DNA from: JAVBLY01 sp031553035
GTDB taxonomy: Bacteria > Bacillota > Clostridia > Peptostreptococcales > Anaerovoracaceae
Reading direction: 5' to 3'
DNA: 64,000 nt
NCBI GenBank assembly: GCA_031553035.1
Contig: JAVBLY010000004.1
Coordinates: 1-64,000, forward strand
Shown: positions 52,519-61,834 of the stretch, one piece after another
How the letters are laid out: each line of letters starts with the position of its first letter
How positions within the stretch are numbered: the stretch's first letter is position 1
Notes under the pieces: generated by a model
The model's input: only the letters and a program-made list of their open reading frames with translations
Databases searched by the model: none
Told to the model about the DNA's origin: nothing
Position numbers and translations under genes: made by a program

Positions 52519-53195
52519 CTAGAAAAACAATATTGTGTATAGAAGATAACAAAAAGGTACAGACCCTCAATAAATTGGAATTTGAGGATCGCGGTTATGC
52601 GGTGGAGCTGGCTATGACTCTTCATGAAGCACGGCGAATTTTATCTCATAAAATACCGGATTTGATTATTCTTGACATCAATATGCCGGATGGAAACGGA
52701 CTTGAATTTCTTCGGGAACTAAGGGCATCAGGTCCCGAATACTTAAAAATCCCTGTACTTATACTTACGGGATATGGAAACGACAGTGATGTGGTTACGG
52801 GATTTGAAAGCGGCTGTAATGATTATATGGTAAAGCCATATACTTTTCCTGTTTTATTCATGCGCGCAAAGGAATTATTACACCGGGCAGAGCAAATGCC
52901 TGAGTCCATTGATAAAGGTTTCCTGAAGCTGGATATAGTAGCAGGGCAGGCACTTCTTAATAAAAAAGATCTGCTTTTGACCCAGAAAGACTTTGCTCTC
53001 CTGCTTTTGTTCACCCAAAACGAAAATAAACTGATGAGTACAGATTACTTATATGAAAAGGTATGGAATACTCCCATGAACGGCAATACACAAGCCATAA
53101 AAAGTGCAATATCAAGGCTGAGAAAAAAGATCGATGGTTCAGGTTATTCTATTTCCTCGGTACGTGGCAAAGGCTATTTATTTGAGTCCGTCTAG
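52515..53195 (+). CDS. OmpR/PhoB family response regulator
   Basis: 226 residues. Receiver: CIEDNKKVQ (acidic pair), the phospho-Asp in LIILDINMPDGNG, Thr in ILTGYG and Lys in MVKPYTF. The C-terminal winged helix (about 130-226) is of the OmpR type (LTQKDFALLLLFTQNENKLMS; IKSAISRLRKKIDGSGYSI; VRGKGYLF). It pairs with the kinase at 51232. The two tandem surface genes downstream are the nearest candidate targets; that is inference. Confidence 0.94.
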   Translation: MTRKTILCIEDNKKVQTLNKLEFEDRGYAVELAMTLHEARRILSHKIPDLIILDINMPDGNGLEFLRELRASGPEYLKIPVLILTGYGNDSDVVTGFESGCNDYMVKPYTFPVLFMRAKELLHRAEQMPESIDKGFLKLDIVAGQALLNKKDLLLTQKDFALLLLFTQNENKLMSTDYLYEKVWNTPMNGNTQAIKSAISRLRKKIDGSGYSISSVRGKGYLFESV

Positions 53196-53217
53196 ACAGT
53201 GTATGACTTAAACCTTT

Positions 53218-53252
53218 TAAAGGTGGCAATTCTGACACCTTCGTATTTTTTG
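53218..53252 (+). terminator. weak terminator after the response regulator
   Basis: AAGGTG (53220-53225) pairs with CACCTT (53236-53241), then CGTATTTTTTG. A second G-rich hairpin (AGCATCC/GGGTGCT, about 53291-53314) follows before the surface gene. Confidence 0.45.
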
Positions 53253-53372
53253 TATTACAAGTGATATTATTTATATAATTAAGCTTTTGTGAGCATCCGT
53301 CGGGGGGAGGGTGCTTTCGTTATATAAAAACGGTGATATTCAATTTTTCTTAAGGGTAAAGGAGATAATCAA

Positions 53373-55160
53373 ATGATGAAAACAAACAATTGGAAAAAAA
53401 GAAAACTGTCCGTACTGCTTATGGTGGTAATGGTATTTTATCTGGCTCCTCTTGCTGGGATGACGGAGCCTGTCAATGCAACAACCCGCACTGTTACATC
53501 GACTGATGACACAAGTAATCCCGGCACTTTGCGAACTGCTATCTTTCAATCCCAAAATGGAGATATAGTTAATATTTCCCCTGAACTTGCCGGACACACT
53601 ATTGAACTGACAGTATCTCCTTTTATTACTGAAAACATTACTATCAACGGAAACGGCATAAATATTTCCGGAAAAAATCAACGTAAAATTTTTAATGTGG
53701 TAAATTGCGATGTTACGCTAAATGATATTATTTTTTCCAATGGAGGGAATACCGAAGCTATTTATGGTGGTGGGATAAACAATGAGAATGGCAGTCTTAC
53801 CATCAATGACTGCATTTTTCGCAATAATACAGCAATATATGGAGGTGCGATTTACTCCCAAAATGATGAGACGTCCTCCAATGCGTCTTCCAACATATTG
53901 ACCAACTGTTATTTTACAGGAAATAAGGCAGTTTGGTTTGGAGGTTCAGTTTTTTTTGATGGCAACGGCGATAGCATCCAATTTATCAACTGCACTTTCG
54001 CAGATGATAATACTTCGGATAATAGCGGCAATATCTTTCATTACGCCAAGCAAATTGCAGAACCATCTCCTCAGTTTCTAAACTGCATTCTTGCCAATGC
54101 AGACAATGGATCTCTATTTAGTGGATCAAGGAGTGGTAATCCCACTATCAACGACGTGATTTTTAAAAATACTCTTACTAACAATACCACTTTAGGAAAC
54201 AACAGCAATAATGAGAATAACATAGTGGGCAGGAATATTTTGGGTGTGGCTATTAACGGGCATCTGTATGGATACAGTCCTGCTGTCAATGCAGGCAACA
54301 ACAGTTTTTTTGCAAATGCGGAAATTTCAAAAGATTTAGCAGGTAATCTGCGAGTCTTTGGCAATACAATCGACATTGGTGCATATGAATATCAAGGAGT
54401 ACCGACGTCTTTAGCTCCTGGAAAAGATCAGCTTACATACGATTTGACATCAAAGATATATAACGGAAAACCGCAGGGCGTATCAGTAAGACCGAAGGTC
54501 GGTGTCGGCAAAGTTACAGTAAAATATAACGGTTCTGTAAATGTTCCGGTCAACGCAGGATCATATGCGGTAACAGTAGATGTTGCAGTAGGTTCAGACT
54601 ACGTAGCAAAACCTGGCATTTCCTTGGGCATATTCAATATAAACAAGGCTGATCTATCTAAGTCAAACGTTACAGTTTCTGATATGACCTGGATTGGCAA
54701 ACAGCTGAAACCTACCAAATTCACATATAACGGAATTGGCTTTGCTATTGGTACAAATGCAATAGTAAATAAATACGGTGCAAATAAAAACATTGGTAAA
54801 GGTTCGGTACAATTAACAGGCAAAGGAACTAACTTTATCGGAACTAAAACTGCAACATTCAAGATATTGCCTAAAAAGAACTCCATATCCAAAATCGCAT
54901 CAGGTAAAAAACAGATGAAGGTGAATTGGAAAAAAATGTCTGCTGCCCAGAAGGTCACTAAATATCAGGTGCGATATCGTATAAAAGGCACATCAAAATG
55001 GAAAACCAAGACCTACGGCGCCTCCAAGTCCTCTGCGACCATCAAGAAACTTAAAAAAGGCAAGAGATATGAAGTGCAGGTCAGGAGCTATAAAACAGTA
55101 TCTAAAGTAAAATATTACAGTGCATGGAGCGTGAAAAAAAACAGCAAAAAAATCAAATAA
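53373..55160 (+). CDS. secreted beta-helix surface protein with choice-of-anchor Q-like and fibronectin domains (paralog 1)
   Basis: 595 residues. A signal peptide (about 1-35, ending VNAT) is followed by a right-handed beta-helix region with CIFRNNTAIYGGAIYSQN and CYFTGNKAVWFGGSVFF repeats (to about 260), then SPAVNAGNNSF ... DLAGNLRVFGNTIDIGAYEY, the choice-of-anchor Q type. An MBG-like module (LTYDLTSKIYNGKPQG; NAGSYAVTVDV) and a fibronectin III-like C-terminal domain (YQVRYRIKGTSKWKTKTYG) rich in Lys end the chain. No LPxTG or membrane helix; the basic end may bind wall polymers. AAAGGAG precedes ATG 53373. The next gene is a close paralog. Confidence 0.85.
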   Translation: MMKTNNWKKRKLSVLLMVVMVFYLAPLAGMTEPVNATTRTVTSTDDTSNPGTLRTAIFQSQNGDIVNISPELAGHTIELTVSPFITENITINGNGINISGKNQRKIFNVVNCDVTLNDIIFSNGGNTEAIYGGGINNENGSLTINDCIFRNNTAIYGGAIYSQNDETSSNASSNILTNCYFTGNKAVWFGGSVFFDGNGDSIQFINCTFADDNTSDNSGNIFHYAKQIAEPSPQFLNCILANADNGSLFSGSRSGNPTINDVIFKNTLTNNTTLGNNSNNENNIVGRNILGVAINGHLYGYSPAVNAGNNSFFANAEISKDLAGNLRVFGNTIDIGAYEYQGVPTSLAPGKDQLTYDLTSKIYNGKPQGVSVRPKVGVGKVTVKYNGSVNVPVNAGSYAVTVDVAVGSDYVAKPGISLGIFNINKADLSKSNVTVSDMTWIGKQLKPTKFTYNGIGFAIGTNAIVNKYGANKNIGKGSVQLTGKGTNFIGTKTATFKILPKKNSISKIASGKKQMKVNWKKMSAAQKVTKYQVRYRIKGTSKWKTKTYGASKSSATIKKLKKGKRYEVQVRSYKTVSKVKYYSAWSVKKNSKKIK

Positions 55161-55187
55161 TGACGGTGTGTAAAAGGAGAAATCAAA

Positions 55188-56987
55188 ATGATTAAAGCAA
55201 ACACATACAGAAAAAAAATCATGACCGTAATTCTGATACTTATAATGATCTTTTCTCTGACTCCTTTGACTGGCATGGCAAAAAGCACTTATGCCGTTAC
55301 TTCTTATACCGTTACCTCAACTGCTGACACAGATACTGTCGGTACCCTCCGTTGGGCGATCAACCGAATTAACACGGGCAGTGGCGGAGACACGATCAAT
55401 TTTGATCCTATCCTTGGAGGAAAGACGATTACACTGACCGAGGCACTTCCGAGCATAAAAAAAGCTTGTACTTTTAACGGAAACAGAATAACAATTTCAG
55501 GCGATGATATTCGCGGCATATTAAAAATATTAAATGTTGACGTTTTGCTCGATGGAATCACGTTTATTAATGCAAGAGGGGAACAAGATAATGGAGATAG
55601 TGCCGTTAACAGTAAAAACGGAAATCTGACAATTACAAATTGCATTTTTAGCGGCAACACTATGAACGGAAGCGGCGGAAGTGCCATATCTATATCACAC
55701 CCGGAAACCAACACAAAAGGTAATACAACTACTATAGTCAACTGTTTCTTCACTGATAATACGTCGGATAAATATGGTGGCGCAGTACTATTTTACGATG
55801 AAAGTTATCATAATAATCCCATAAAATTCATTAATTGTACTTTTACGGAAGATAACACCGCAGCATTAAACGGTAATATTTTCGGTTATGCAAATCTTAA
55901 TGATTTTGTAGCCCCTCAGTTTCTCAACTGTATAATTGTAGATGCAAATAATGGTAAAGATTTGTTTTATTGCTACACTGAACTAGATGATGTTATTTTC
56001 AAAAACACACTGACCGATTATGATTCGCTGGGCAGCAATCAAGATAACCACAACAATATTGTGACATCGGGATCATTGGGTTTGAACGAAAATGGTACAC
56101 TGGATTCAGGAAGTCCCGCTATCGACGCAGGCGACAACAGTTTTTTTTCAAATGCCATAACCTCGTCTGATCTTGCTGGTAACATCCGTATCGCAAACGG
56201 AACGATTGATATAGGAGCGTATGAATTTGGAAGTAAATCCGTAGCCACAAAGAATCAGTTGACATACGACCTGACCCCTAAAACATATAATGGCAAGGCG
56301 CAAAGTGTGAATATAATGCCAAAATCAGGCGTTGGCAAAGTTACTGTAAAATATAACGGATCAGCAGCTGCGCCGACCAACGCCGGGTCATATATGGTAA
56401 CTGCAGATGTGGCAGCTGGAATAAATTACGGCGCCAAAACGGAAATACCTTTAGGAACATTCGTAATCAACAAAGCCAACTTTTCAAATATAAATTTAAC
56501 CATTCCGGACATGACCTGGACCGGTAAGCAGCTGAGACCTGTGGTATTCACGTTTAATGGCATGAGTTATGCTGTAAGTACCAACGTCACGGTGAACAAA
56601 TTCGGTATAAATAAAAACATCGGTAAAGGTACGATCCAAATAGCAGGTAAAGGAATAAATTTCACTGGAACTAGGACAATAACATTCAATATCCTGCCAA
56701 AGAAAAACTCCATATCAAAAATAACCGCAGGCAAAAAACAGATGAAAGTCACATGGAAAAAGGTATCAAAAGCACAGAAGATCACAAAATATCAGGTGCG
56801 TTACCGCATAAAAGGCACTTCCAAATGGAAAACAAAAACCTACGGTGCCTCTAAGTCCTCCGGGGTAATTAAGAGCCTTAAAAAAGGCAAGAGATATGAA
56901 GTACAGGTGAGAAGCTATAAAACAGTCTCCAAAGTGAAATACTACAGCGCCTGGAGTTCGAAAAAGACCAGTAAAAAGATCAAATAA
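55188..56987 (+). CDS. secreted beta-helix surface protein (paralog 2, tandem)
   Basis: 599 residues, domain order identical to the preceding gene: signal peptide, beta-helix repeats (CIFSGNTMNGSGGSAIS; CFFTDNTSDKYGGAVLF), the Q-type motif DLAGNIRIANGTIDIGAYEF, an MBG-like module and a Lys-rich fibronectin III-like end. The C-terminal 130 residues are far more alike between the two than the N-terminal parts, as expected if the ligand-facing part has diverged faster or if the ends are kept alike by gene conversion. AAAGGAG precedes the ATG, 28 bases after paralog 1, so the pair is cotranscribed. Confidence 0.85.
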   Translation: MIKANTYRKKIMTVILILIMIFSLTPLTGMAKSTYAVTSYTVTSTADTDTVGTLRWAINRINTGSGGDTINFDPILGGKTITLTEALPSIKKACTFNGNRITISGDDIRGILKILNVDVLLDGITFINARGEQDNGDSAVNSKNGNLTITNCIFSGNTMNGSGGSAISISHPETNTKGNTTTIVNCFFTDNTSDKYGGAVLFYDESYHNNPIKFINCTFTEDNTAALNGNIFGYANLNDFVAPQFLNCIIVDANNGKDLFYCYTELDDVIFKNTLTDYDSLGSNQDNHNNIVTSGSLGLNENGTLDSGSPAIDAGDNSFFSNAITSSDLAGNIRIANGTIDIGAYEFGSKSVATKNQLTYDLTPKTYNGKAQSVNIMPKSGVGKVTVKYNGSAAAPTNAGSYMVTADVAAGINYGAKTEIPLGTFVINKANFSNINLTIPDMTWTGKQLRPVVFTFNGMSYAVSTNVTVNKFGINKNIGKGTIQIAGKGINFTGTRTITFNILPKKNSISKITAGKKQMKVTWKKVSKAQKITKYQVRYRIKGTSKWKTKTYGASKSSGVIKSLKKGKRYEVQVRSYKTVSKVKYYSAWSSKKTSKKIK

Positions 56988-57012
56988 AAATAGCTCAAAT
57001 AGGGAGGGGAAC

Positions 57013-57058
57013 GGAAAAAGAGACAGCATCACTTTGATATGAGGCTGTCTCTTTTTTA
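57013..57058 (+). terminator. terminator after the tandem surface genes
   Basis: AAAGAGACAGC (57017-57027) pairs with GCTGTCTCTTT (57044-57054), followed by T residues. A similar GAGACAGC stem ends the gene at 62885-63853. Confidence 0.85.
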
Positions 57059-57091
57059 GTGTGACAGGGCATGAATTATCTAGGGGTAATT

Positions 57092-59455
57092 TTATTTACT
57101 GTTTCGATCATCCATCATTCCATTAAGTGCTCTCCAGATATGTTCCGGATCAAGGGGCAGGGAAGTGATATGGATACCAGTGGCCATATTAACTGCATTT
57201 GCAATGGCTGGAGCTACTGGAGCTGCCGAGCCTTCGCCGGCTTCCTTTGCACCCAGCGGACCTTCATCGTCTGCTGCAAAATGATAGTAAGTCTTCATTG
57301 TTGGCATGTCGAGAGCTGTCGGCAGTCTGTAGTCACGGAAGTTAGGATTAAGAATTTTTCCCTTTTCCGTAACATTGTGTTCGTAAACCGCATAACCAAG
57401 ACCCATTGCTATCGAACCTTCAAGCTGGGTTTCAACTGCTCTGTCGTTAAGAGGTCTTCCGCAGTCATGAGCAAATACGAATTCGTCAATATCAAGTACG
57501 CCTGTTTCCTCGTCAACGGTCAAATGAGTTGCGCCGGTGGAGAAGCTGTAAGCAGGAGCATAGTTAGTAGTATTGACACCGTTGTACTGGGAGTTATCAG
57601 TCCTGTGATAATATGAACCGATACCTGTAAGCTCGTCTCCGCCTTTGATGGTCATGTATTTGAACATTGCATCTTTAAAAGGCATCTGAAGATCGGCATT
57701 CTCTTTGCTTATTACCTTGCCCTCGAGACATTCAAGTGTCTGAGGCATGACGCCCCACATTGGAGCAATGATTTCAAACAGCTGACGTTTTGCATCTACT
57801 GCAGCTCTTCTTGTTGCATTTCCTGCAAGGAAGGTAACTCTTGAGCCGTAGGAACCGGAATCGAAAGGCGTGAAGAATGTGTCCGACATCATTGTCTTTA
57901 CATCTATCATTTCCAGTCCCAGCTCTTCAGCTACGATAGCTGTCATTACTGTATCAGAGCCCTGACCGATGTCGTGAGAACCTATATAGAGTGATGTGAT
58001 ACCATTCTTATTGATTCTTACGGTTACACAGGCTGAACTCTGGTTTGGTACTTCAAGTACGGCAAATCCGGTTCCGGATACGAAGCCTGTTCCGGCAAAT
58101 CCGATTCCTTCGTTCTTTGCAAGATTGTCTTTACGTTTCTTCCAGCCGATTTCTTCGGACGCGGTATCTAAAGTCTCCTTGTATGCGCAGCTTGTTATTG
58201 CAAGACCTGCAGGAGCTACATAACCGGGATCTGCGGCGCTCATCTTTCTGAATTCTACAGGATCGATGCCCATTTTATCAGCAGCAAACTGCATATTAAG
58301 GTCATGGGCATAATGTACCTGACAAGCTGTGTATCCACGCATTGCTCCGGCTGACGGGTTGTTTGTATATACTCTGTGAGCCAGAAAATCAACGGAATTC
58401 AGCTTATAAGGGAAGTTTGCCCATAAAGTAGACTGTGCACAGGCTGCAACGCCTGATCCGCCGTAAGCACCGCCGTCGAGAACGTGGTAGCATTTTTTGG
58501 CAAGAAGCTTTCCGTCTTCAGCAAATGCCGTGTCGATTTCCATGTATATGGGATGTCTGTTTCTTGTGCTCTGGAAAACTTCTTCTCTGTTTAAGATCAT
58601 CCTAACTGGACGTCCTGTAAGTTCTGCCATTTTTGCAGCGCACAGACCGAATGAATATGAATCCAGCTTTCCGCCGAATCCGCCGCCTACTAATGGCTTG
58701 ATCACGCGGACTTGTTTTTCTTCAACGCCTAAGCATCTTGCATACCAGAACTGGTCTACATAAGCCATCTGAGTTGACATCCAGATAGTATAGACACCGT
58801 TTCTGAACGTTGCAACTGCGCCATGAGGTTCCATAGCGGCGTGGACCATTCTGTGAGCCGAATATTCTTTGTGCTGTGTGTATCCTGCATTTTTGAATTC
58901 TTCATCTATGTCTGTACCGGCCTTCATGACTGATTTCATTCCGATGTTATGAAGTCCTTTGCCTTCCCACTGTACTTCGGGAGCGCCGTCTTCCATAGCT
59001 TCAAAGGGATCGTAAACGCCTTCCAGTACTTCATAGTCCACTTTGATCAGATCGATAGCTCGCTGAGCTGTCTCTTCGTCTACTGCACAAACTGCAGCTA
59101 TATCGTCGCCGACCTGGCGGACTTTTTCTTTGCAGAGAACTTCCTTATCGGAAAATTCCATGGCGAATTCCGCATTACCGACTTTGGCCTTCCATTCGAA
59201 GTCGTTTGCTGTTAATACGCATTTTACGCCGGGGAGTTTTCTGGCTTCAGAAGTATCGATGGATTTGATTATCGCAGATGCATATGGACTTCTTAAGACT
59301 CTTCCTGTCAGAATGTCCGGGAACATGATGTCGCCTACATACTGGCCGTGTCCAGTAACCTTGTCTTCCGCATCAATCCTGACATAATTATTGCCGCCGG
59401 TCACACGGTAAAAATCAGGTGATTTAAAATAATGTTTATCACAATCTTTATTCAT
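57092..59455 (-). CDS. molybdenum hydroxylase, molybdopterin-binding large subunit (xanthine dehydrogenase family)
   Basis: 787 residues. GGGFGGKLDSYSFGLCAA, NNPSAGAMRGYTACQVHYA, SHDIGQGSDTVMTAIVAEELG and GPLGAKEAGEGSAAPVAPAIANA carry the molybdopterin site, with the catalytic Glu in AKEAGEG. The Glu that follows GGFGGK in true xanthine dehydrogenases is Leu here, and GAKEAGEG is a form I associate with 4-hydroxybenzoyl-CoA reductase-like enzymes, so the substrate is probably not xanthine; it may be an aromatic or N-heterocyclic compound. AAGGAGG precedes the ATG. Last gene of the operon. Confidence 0.9.
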   Translation of the reverse strand: MNKDCDKHYFKSPDFYRVTGGNNYVRIDAEDKVTGHGQYVGDIMFPDILTGRVLRSPYASAIIKSIDTSEARKLPGVKCVLTANDFEWKAKVGNAEFAMEFSDKEVLCKEKVRQVGDDIAAVCAVDEETAQRAIDLIKVDYEVLEGVYDPFEAMEDGAPEVQWEGKGLHNIGMKSVMKAGTDIDEEFKNAGYTQHKEYSAHRMVHAAMEPHGAVATFRNGVYTIWMSTQMAYVDQFWYARCLGVEEKQVRVIKPLVGGGFGGKLDSYSFGLCAAKMAELTGRPVRMILNREEVFQSTRNRHPIYMEIDTAFAEDGKLLAKKCYHVLDGGAYGGSGVAACAQSTLWANFPYKLNSVDFLAHRVYTNNPSAGAMRGYTACQVHYAHDLNMQFAADKMGIDPVEFRKMSAADPGYVAPAGLAITSCAYKETLDTASEEIGWKKRKDNLAKNEGIGFAGTGFVSGTGFAVLEVPNQSSACVTVRINKNGITSLYIGSHDIGQGSDTVMTAIVAEELGLEMIDVKTMMSDTFFTPFDSGSYGSRVTFLAGNATRRAAVDAKRQLFEIIAPMWGVMPQTLECLEGKVISKENADLQMPFKDAMFKYMTIKGGDELTGIGSYYHRTDNSQYNGVNTTNYAPAYSFSTGATHLTVDEETGVLDIDEFVFAHDCGRPLNDRAVETQLEGSIAMGLGYAVYEHNVTEKGKILNPNFRDYRLPTALDMPTMKTYYHFAADDEGPLGAKEAGEGSAAPVAPAIANAVNMATGIHITSLPLDPEHIWRALNGMMDDRNSK

Positions 59456-59468
59456 GATCTATGCCTCC

Positions 59469-59945
59469 TTATTTAAAGTTCATCTCTGCTGCTGTGGCCT
59501 GGATGGCTTCGATGATCTTCGCATATCCGGTGCAGCGGCATAGATTGCCTGAAATAGCTTCTCTGATCTCAAGTTCAGTTGGATTCTGATTTCTGTCCAA
59601 TAATGCTTTGGCGGACATGATCATCCCGGGGGTGCAGTATCCGCACTGCATGGCCCATTTGTCGATGAACTGTTTCTGAAGGGGAGTCAGCTTTCCGTCC
59701 TGAGCAATGCCTTCGACGGTTATGATCTCACGGCCTTCGCATTCGACAGCCAGGGTACAACATGAATTGACTGGCTGACCATCCATCATGACTGTACAAG
59801 CTCCGCATTCGCCTTCTTCACAGCCTTTTTTTGTACCGGTCAGGAACAGTTCGTCTCTTAGGAGATCGAGCAGTGTCCTGTTTTCCTTTGTCACGACTTC
59901 AATGGGATCGCCATTGAGTGTGAATGATATTACTTTCTTTGCCAT
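59469..59945 (-). CDS. molybdenum hydroxylase 2Fe-2S subunit
   Basis: 158 residues. First cluster CEEGECGACTVMMDGQPVNSC (split by reading; C-x4-C-x2-C-x11-C) and second cluster CGYCTPGMIM plus CRCTGY, the layout of small subunits of this family. Passes electrons from the molybdenum centre to the FAD subunit. AAGGAGG precedes the ATG. It lies between the FAD and molybdenum subunit genes with gaps of 10 and 13 bases. Confidence 0.95.
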   Translation of the reverse strand: MAKKVISFTLNGDPIEVVTKENRTLLDLLRDELFLTGTKKGCEEGECGACTVMMDGQPVNSCCTLAVECEGREIITVEGIAQDGKLTPLQKQFIDKWAMQCGYCTPGMIMSAKALLDRNQNPTELEIREAISGNLCRCTGYAKIIEAIQATAAEMNFK

Positions 59946-59955
59946 TTTATCCTCC

Positions 59956-60819
59956 TTAACTTTCCAAAGCCTGTTTGATGGCTCTCTTTGTGAAGACGCG
60001 GATCATATCTTTTCTGTATTCCTTGGATGCACGGATGTCAGATATGGGTTCACATATGTTCATAGCCGCTTCGGAGGCTTTCACGATGATTTCGTCTGTA
60101 AGTTCTTTGCCGATCAGTATCTCTTCAGCCTGTGGAGCCCTTATTGGCGTTGTGGCAACTGCGCCAAGAGCGATCTTCGCGTCTGTGCACTTGTTTCCGT
60201 CCATTGTGAGCTTTACTGCCACACCGATTATGGCCAGATCCATTGCCTTACGGACTGCGTGTTTTATATATGAAGCTTTTTGATTTTTGGCAAGGGCAGG
60301 GATGATGACTCCTGTTACGATCTCCCCGGGCTCAAGTGATGTTTTCTTTACACCGGTAAAAAAGTCTTCCGCCTTGATAACCCGGTCGCTGTTTGGTCCC
60401 TGTACCAAGATCGTGGCTTCCTGGGCGATCATATTTGGTCCGTTGTCGCAGGAAGGAGAGGCATTGCAGATATTTCCTACCAAAGTGCCTTTAGCTCTTA
60501 TCTGTGGTGATGCCACGACTTTTGATGCATATGCAACTGCAGGATTGTTTTTCTTTACTTCTTTGGAAAACTCTATAGTCCTCAGTGTTGTCATTGCTCC
60601 AATCTTTAACCCTTGCTTATCGTCGTAATCGAGATAATCCAGATCAGGTATATTTCTAAGATCGATGATGTATTCCGGACTGATTGCTTTGTCTTTCATT
60701 GGCGGGATAAGATCTGTGGCGCCGGCCATGACCTTTGCACCGTCTCCCAGCTCGGCAAGCAGGTTACATGCTTCACCTAATGTAGCTGGTGTTAGATACT
60801 CAAAATTAGGTAGTACCAT
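59956..60819 (-). CDS. molybdenum hydroxylase FAD-binding subunit
   Basis: 287 residues from ATG 60819, just after AGGAGG; the TTG six codons earlier lies in the ribosome site. ATDLIPPMKDKA is the usual (A/G)GxTDLxxxMK FAD segment, and GTLVGNICNASPSCDNGP is the second FAD motif (G-x-[I/L]-x-G-N-x-x-x-A-x-P-x-x-D). First gene of the three-gene operon. Accepts electrons from the 2Fe-2S subunit for transfer to NAD or ferredoxin. Confidence 0.94.
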   Translation of the reverse strand: MVLPNFEYLTPATLGEACNLLAELGDGAKVMAGATDLIPPMKDKAISPEYIIDLRNIPDLDYLDYDDKQGLKIGAMTTLRTIEFSKEVKKNNPAVAYASKVVASPQIRAKGTLVGNICNASPSCDNGPNMIAQEATILVQGPNSDRVIKAEDFFTGVKKTSLEPGEIVTGVIIPALAKNQKASYIKHAVRKAMDLAIIGVAVKLTMDGNKCTDAKIALGAVATTPIRAPQAEEILIGKELTDEIIVKASEAAMNICEPISDIRASKEYRKDMIRVFTKRAIKQALES

Positions 60820-60877
60820 TATTTTCCTCCTATTCAAAACAGAAATTATGCTTTAACTTGATTTCATTATAAGAACA

Positions 60878-60908
60878 GTAAAAAATCCTGCATAGTTGCA
60901 GGATTGAC
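60878..60908 (-). terminator. terminator after the Crp/Fnr regulator gene
   Basis: On the minus strand AATCCTGCA-ACTA-TGCAGGATT followed by TTTTAC: a nine-bp stem with a four-base loop and a T-run. The molybdenum operon promoter (TATAAT on the minus strand at about 60868) lies just beyond. Confidence 0.75.
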
Positions 60909-60930
60909 AGGGGGAGTGCGTTTGACAAGT

Positions 60931-60953
60931 GATACATAGGCTACATGTATAAA
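60931..60953. promoter_or_regulatory. putative Crp/Fnr-type operator of the molybdenum hydroxylase operon
   Basis: ATACAT-AGGCTAC-ATGTAT (60932-60950) is an inverted repeat that contains GGCTACATGTA. GCTACATGT is shared with the dyad at 61744-61757 ahead of the regulator gene. It lies roughly 80 bp upstream of the expected start of transcription of the operon. Confidence 0.5.
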
Positions 60954-60955
60954 GT

Positions 60956-61669
60956 TTATGCTTCTTCGGATTCCATGAATTCCTTTAGATTCTCCATATC
61001 ACGTATGCAGTAAAATCCGTTTACAAGATCGATAAGCCTCATTTCCTTGAGCCTTTTGATTGCACGGGCCAGAGTTATCCTGTTGACACCAAGCATGTTA
61101 GCCAGTTTCTGCTGGCTTATGGTTTCGTTAATAAGTATCTTTCCATCATAGTCCTCGCCGTGTTTGTCGGCAAAGGTAATAAGAAGATTGCAGACCTGCC
61201 AGAGAACATCGTGGTGAGTCATTTCTCTCAGCTGCTCCATGGAAGATAGGAATTTGTTGGAAAGTGATGAAATGATCTCTAGACTGACTTCAGGTTCAAT
61301 ATAGATCCTTTTGATAAGATCTTCTCTGGTGATCTTTAGAAGGACTACAGGAGTCATTGTTTCGAATGCCACCGGGGGTGCATGTCTGGCTAGCATATTT
61401 GCTTCAAGTATGAATGAACCTTCTTCGTGGATATTGTAGATCTTTTCCATTCCGCTCAGAGTATATTCATATGTTCTGACCTGACCTTGAAGTATGAAAT
61501 AACAACACTGAGGAACTACATCTGCTTCAAGAAGGATATGTCCTTTGGGAAGATTAACTCTCGTTCCGATCTCCTCGATCCACTCGCTTTCGCCGGAACT
61601 GAACCAAAGCCTTGTCGAATAGGATTCATGGTCATGATTTTGATTATCTGTCACCGGTTTCACCACCAT
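60956..61669 (-). CDS. Crp/Fnr family transcriptional regulator
   Basis: About 237 residues from ATG 61669; the ATG at 61714 has no ribosome site and overlaps likely promoter DNA, so the start is a choice. The N-terminal cyclic-nucleotide-like beta-roll (GHILLEADVVPQCCYFILQG; EEGSFILEANMLARH) lacks the full cAMP phosphate pocket RxAS. Helix C and a C-terminal HTH (ISQQKLANMLGVNRITLARAIKRLKEMRLID) follow. No Cys cluster of the FNR type is seen. It probably controls the molybdenum hydroxylase operon downstream, itself and the divergent Cys-rich gene. Confidence 0.9.
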   Translation of the reverse strand: MVVKPVTDNQNHDHESYSTRLWFSSGESEWIEEIGTRVNLPKGHILLEADVVPQCCYFILQGQVRTYEYTLSGMEKIYNIHEEGSFILEANMLARHAPPVAFETMTPVVLLKITREDLIKRIYIEPEVSLEIISSLSNKFLSSMEQLREMTHHDVLWQVCNLLITFADKHGEDYDGKILINETISQQKLANMLGVNRITLARAIKRLKEMRLIDLVNGFYCIRDMENLKEFMESEEA

Positions 61670-61743
61670 TTCTTTTGGATTCCTGAAAATGTTGTTTCGA
61701 TAACATTTTAACATATATTACAATGACCGGGTATGTAACATAA

Positions 61744-61757
61744 GCTACATGTGTAGC
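61744..61757. promoter_or_regulatory. operator dyad between the Crp/Fnr gene and the Cys-rich gene
   Basis: GCTACATGTGTAGC is an inverted repeat (GCTACA/TGTAGC around TG) in the divergent promoter region. Its left half matches the site at 60931-60953. Confidence 0.55.
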
Positions 61758-61834
61758 GTTTTCTCTATCTAATGCCCTGTAAAGTATGTATCATGACAGT
61801 ACATAATGAAAGAAAAAATATAAGGAGCATCGAT

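Noticed and set aside
57092..60819. Xanthine dehydrogenase (XdhABC) named by substrate
   Set aside because: The residue after GGFGGK is Leu, not Glu, and the end motif is GAKEAGEG, so purine specificity is not supported; only the family is named.
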